Below, one piece after another: positions 62,050-64,000 of a DNA stretch of 64,000 bases. Position numbers and translations under genes: made by a program. Under the pieces are notes generated by a model. The model ran no database searches. It worked only from the letters and a program-made list of their open reading frames with translations, and was not told where the DNA came from. Source of the DNA: Pacificispira sp965223125 (GTDB lineage: Bacteria; Pseudomonadota; Alphaproteobacteria; UBA8366; Aestuariispiraceae); contig OZ244984.1 in assembly GCA_965223125.1 (NCBI GenBank), positions 868,001-932,000 on the forward strand. Reading direction: 5' to 3'. How positions within the stretch are numbered: the first letter of the stretch is position 1; each line of letters starts with the position of its first letter.

Positions 62050-62823
62050 ATGGTGGAGTCCGAAGCCAAGGATGGAGAAATCATCCAGACCCTGGCGAAG
62101 GGCCTGACGCTGATCGCCGCCTTCGGGCCGGACACCCAGAGCATGACCATTGCCGAGGCCGCGCGTCTGACCGGCTACAGCCGGGCCGGGGCACGGCGCA
62201 TCCTGCGCACGCTGGAGGCAATGGACTATGCCCGCCAGGATAACGGGCGCTATACGCTGACCCCGAGAATCCTCACGCTCGGATTTTCCTTCCTGCGCTC
62301 CAGCGGGATTGGGGACCGCATCAACCCGATCCTGCGCCGGGCCTGCGATACGATGCGCGAAACCTGTTCGCTTGGCATGCCCAGTGGGGACGATATCGTC
62401 TATGTCGCCCATGCAATCTGCGAAGACCGGCTGTTCTCGACCCGCTTCACCATCGGGGCACGCCTGCCGATGGCAGCAACGGCCATAGGACGTGCCTATC
62501 TTGCCCATGCCGCCTCGTCAGAACGGCAACGGTTGATGGCGCAATTCGTGCCGAAACCCCAAACACCCCATACCGTGGTTGATCGATCCACCCTGGAAAC
62601 GATCCTTGAGCGAACCCGCATCCAGGGTTATGCCGTCACCGACGAGGAATTCGAGATCGGTGCATTATCGGTGGCCGTGCCGGTGCTGGATGTAACGGAA
62701 GCCGCCGTCGGGGCGTTGAATATCGTCGTGAATAAAGGGCGTATCCCCGTTTCCGAAATGATCGAACGGTACGTTCCGGTCCTGACGGAAGCCGCCAAGG
62801 ATGTCGGTCTGGCGCTGGGTTAG
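62050..62823 (+). CDS. IclR-family regulator, PcaR/PobR type
   Basis: A 257-residue IclR regulator. The N-terminal winged helix spans about residues 8-70 (MTIAEAARLTGYSRAGARRILRTLEAMDYAR, then YTLTPRILTLGFSFL), and the effector domain contains CSLGMPSGDDIVYVAH and GARLPMAATAIGRAYLA, the pattern of the PcaR/PcaU/PobR branch. These respond to aromatic intermediates. Its start lies one base after the ligase stop, so it is in the operon that it probably controls through the palindrome at 59237. Confidence 0.9.
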   Translation: MVESEAKDGEIIQTLAKGLTLIAAFGPDTQSMTIAEAARLTGYSRAGARRILRTLEAMDYARQDNGRYTLTPRILTLGFSFLRSSGIGDRINPILRRACDTMRETCSLGMPSGDDIVYVAHAICEDRLFSTRFTIGARLPMAATAIGRAYLAHAASSERQRLMAQFVPKPQTPHTVVDRSTLETILERTRIQGYAVTDEEFEIGALSVAVPVLDVTEAAVGALNIVVNKGRIPVSEMIERYVPVLTEAAKDVGLALG

Positions 62824-62918
62824 CGTTTCTCTTTTCCAAAAATCCGATATAGTGGAACTGCTTTGCTCTACCATACTTTGGGCACGGGCATTTACGGCAA
62901 CCCTATGAAGGAATGAGC

Positions 62919-63515
62919 ATGAAAGATGGCCTCGTTCCCCCACCGCGACTGGGTGAGATTGTGCGCAAGGCGCGCAAGCTCCATCGACTGACGCTGGAGC
63001 AGGTGTCGGAGCGCAGCGGCGTCTCGAAATCTATGCTGAGTCAAGTCGAGCGCGGGACGGTCAACCCGACCTTTGCGGTGGTCTGGAACCTGATGCAGGC
63101 ATTGGGCCTGGACATGGCGGACCTTACAGAAGCGGTCCCGACAGATGGCGCGCCGGTAATTGAACACAGCCATGCCTATTCAACCCCAACCCGCAAGAGT
63201 CGCGACGGGCTGGTGACGTTGCAGATGTTGAGCCCCTATCGTACGGTTCTGCCGGTCGAATGGTATGAGCTGCGCCTGCTGCCGGGGGGAGAACTGACCT
63301 CCGACCCGCATGCACCGGGAACCTATGAGCATCTGACCTGCCTCGACGGATCGGTGGCGGTCGAGGTGGCGGAACGGCGGGTCGAAGCCCAGACGGGGGA
63401 TACACTGCGCTATCAGGCCGACCGAGCGCACCGGATCGTCAATACCGCCCCCAGTGCATCGCGCGCGATCCTGCTGGTTGCCCTGCCACAGCAATATGAT
63501 TCGAGTCTGAACTGA
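62919..63515 (+). CDS. XRE-cupin transcriptional regulator
   Basis: A 198-residue regulator with a Cro/CI-type helix-turn-helix at about residues 10-65 (IVRKARKLHRLTLEQVSERSGVSKSMLSQVERGTVNPTFAVVWNLMQAL) and a C-terminal cupin (YELRLLPGGELTSDPHAPGTYEHLTCLDGSVAVEVAERR). The ATG at 62919 is six bases after AAGGA; an ATG at 62913 abuts that site and is less likely. The architecture equals PuuR and other metabolite-sensing repressors. It lies 66 bases before kbl, with an inverted repeat between. Confidence 0.9.
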   Translation: MKDGLVPPPRLGEIVRKARKLHRLTLEQVSERSGVSKSMLSQVERGTVNPTFAVVWNLMQALGLDMADLTEAVPTDGAPVIEHSHAYSTPTRKSRDGLVTLQMLSPYRTVLPVEWYELRLLPGGELTSDPHAPGTYEHLTCLDGSVAVEVAERRVEAQTGDTLRYQADRAHRIVNTAPSASRAILLVALPQQYDSSLN

Positions 63516-63522
63516 ACTCTAC

Positions 63523-63558
63523 TTGACAGGAATTTTTAATATATCATACAAATTCCTG
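63523..63558 (+). promoter_or_regulatory. kbl promoter with overlapping inverted repeat
   Basis: CAGGAATTT and AAATTCCTG form a perfect 9-bp inverted repeat with a 14-base spacer (63527-63558). It overlaps TTGACA (63523-63528) and TACAAA (63547-63552), an 18-base-spaced promoter. It is a natural operator for the XRE-cupin protein. Confidence 0.55.
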
Positions 63559-63581
63559 GATATCGAAACAGGAGTACTGCC

Positions 63582-64000
63582 ATGACCCAATCCCTGATAC
63601 GACATGCCGAGGAAACCCTGACCGGGATCGAGGAAGAAGGCCTGTTGAAGCGGGAACGGACGATTACGGGTCCGCAATCCAGCGAGATCGACACGCTGGA
63701 CGATGGCAAGGCGCGGCATGTCATCAACCTGTGTGCCAACAACTATCTGGGCCTGGCCGACGATGCGCGGCTGATCGCAGCGGCAAAGGCGGGGCTGGAC
63801 AGTCATGGATTCGGCATGGCTTCGGTGCGGTTCATCTGCGGCACACAGGATCTGCACCGCGATCTGGAACGGCGTCTGGCTGATTTCCTGAAGACCGAGG
63901 ATGCGATCCTCTTTTCCTCCTGTTTCGATGCGAATGCCGGGATATTCGAGGCTCTGCTGGGACCAGAGGATTCAATCATCTCCGATGCACTGAACCATGC
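63582..64000 (+). CDS. kbl: 2-amino-3-ketobutyrate CoA ligase (partial)
   Basis: The frame begins with ATG at 63582 after AGGAG and runs off the window, so only the first 139 residues are seen. The stretches INLCANNYLGLADD, GFGMASVRFICGTQDLHRDLERRLADFL and ILFSSCFDANAGIFEALLGPEDSIISDALNHA match Kbl, a PLP enzyme of the alpha-oxoamine synthase family. It cleaves 2-amino-3-ketobutyrate with CoA to glycine and acetyl-CoA in threonine breakdown; tdh normally follows. Confidence 0.93.
   Translation, partial: MTQSLIRHAEETLTGIEEEGLLKRERTITGPQSSEIDTLDDGKARHVINLCANNYLGLADDARLIAAAKAGLDSHGFGMASVRFICGTQDLHRDLERRLADFLKTEDAILFSSCFDANAGIFEALLGPEDSIISDALNH

Noticed and set aside
1..64000. Prophage, insertion sequence, CRISPR, toxin-antitoxin or antiphage defence island.
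   Set aside because: No transposase, integrase, phage structural gene, direct-repeat array or defence domain was seen; gene content is metabolic and transport.

Overview
This 64 kb window comes from a GC-rich alphaproteobacterial chromosome. The ChvI/ChvG two-component pair, an SDHAF4-type succinate dehydrogenase assembly factor, the urease gene order D-A-B-C-E-F-G and the abundance of ABC importers fit a heterotrophic, Rhodospirillales-like organism; I cannot name the genus from sequence alone. Nearly all of it is coding (about 56 genes). I see no phage genes, insertion sequences, CRISPR arrays, tRNAs or rRNAs. Only one gap exceeds 300 bases (23334-23693), a divergent regulatory region.

Left edge (1-3312): a truncated PotD-like binding protein and an FAD-dependent amine oxidase (PuuB-like), with a divergent LysR regulator. 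Then an unbroken 20 kb minus-strand block (3313-23333) in two halves. The downstream half (3313-14678) looks like a catabolic operon for an N-heteroaromatic compound: a TetR regulator, a NicX-like 2,5-dihydroxypyridine dioxygenase, a CoxG-like protein, a three-subunit molybdenum hydroxylase, an alpha/beta hydrolase of formamidase type, and a complete branched-chain-type ABC importer. The upstream half (14759-23333) is a second such importer with an AMP-forming acyl-CoA synthetase at one end and an unusual PaaK-like protein at the other, with a divergent TetR gene at 23694. The inferred theme is uptake and breakdown of aromatic or heteroaromatic acids.

Middle (24286-43928): glycolate oxidase genes glcDEF with a GlcC/PdhR-type operator; a DUF2817 protein that has lost its zinc ligands; a TPR protein; a complete peptide-type ABC importer (dppABCDF-like); two small envelope proteins; a ReAV-type asparaginase; a TrmH/SpoU methyltransferase; chvI-chvG; htpX; an SDHAF4 homologue; and nudC.

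Right part (44039-64000): a complete urease operon; a PadR-regulated RND efflux pair with a clear AT-rich operator; a DUF1178 protein; a small methyltransferase; two paralogous ABC-2 permeases without an ATPase; a membrane EAL phosphodiesterase with a degenerate GGDEF domain; and a compact cluster of a Rieske oxygenase, a glutamine-synthetase-like ligase and a PcaR-type IclR regulator, preceded by a palindrome close to the PcaR operator. The window ends with an XRE-cupin regulator and the start of kbl.

The two best candidates for undescribed biology are the Rieske / glutamine-synthetase-like / IclR cluster (59193-62823), which suggests gamma-glutamylation coupled to oxygenation of an amine, and the NicX-like / molybdenum hydroxylase / hydrolase / importer operon (3313-14678). 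A smaller recurrent pattern is GC-rich hairpins placed at the borders of the solute-binding-protein genes.
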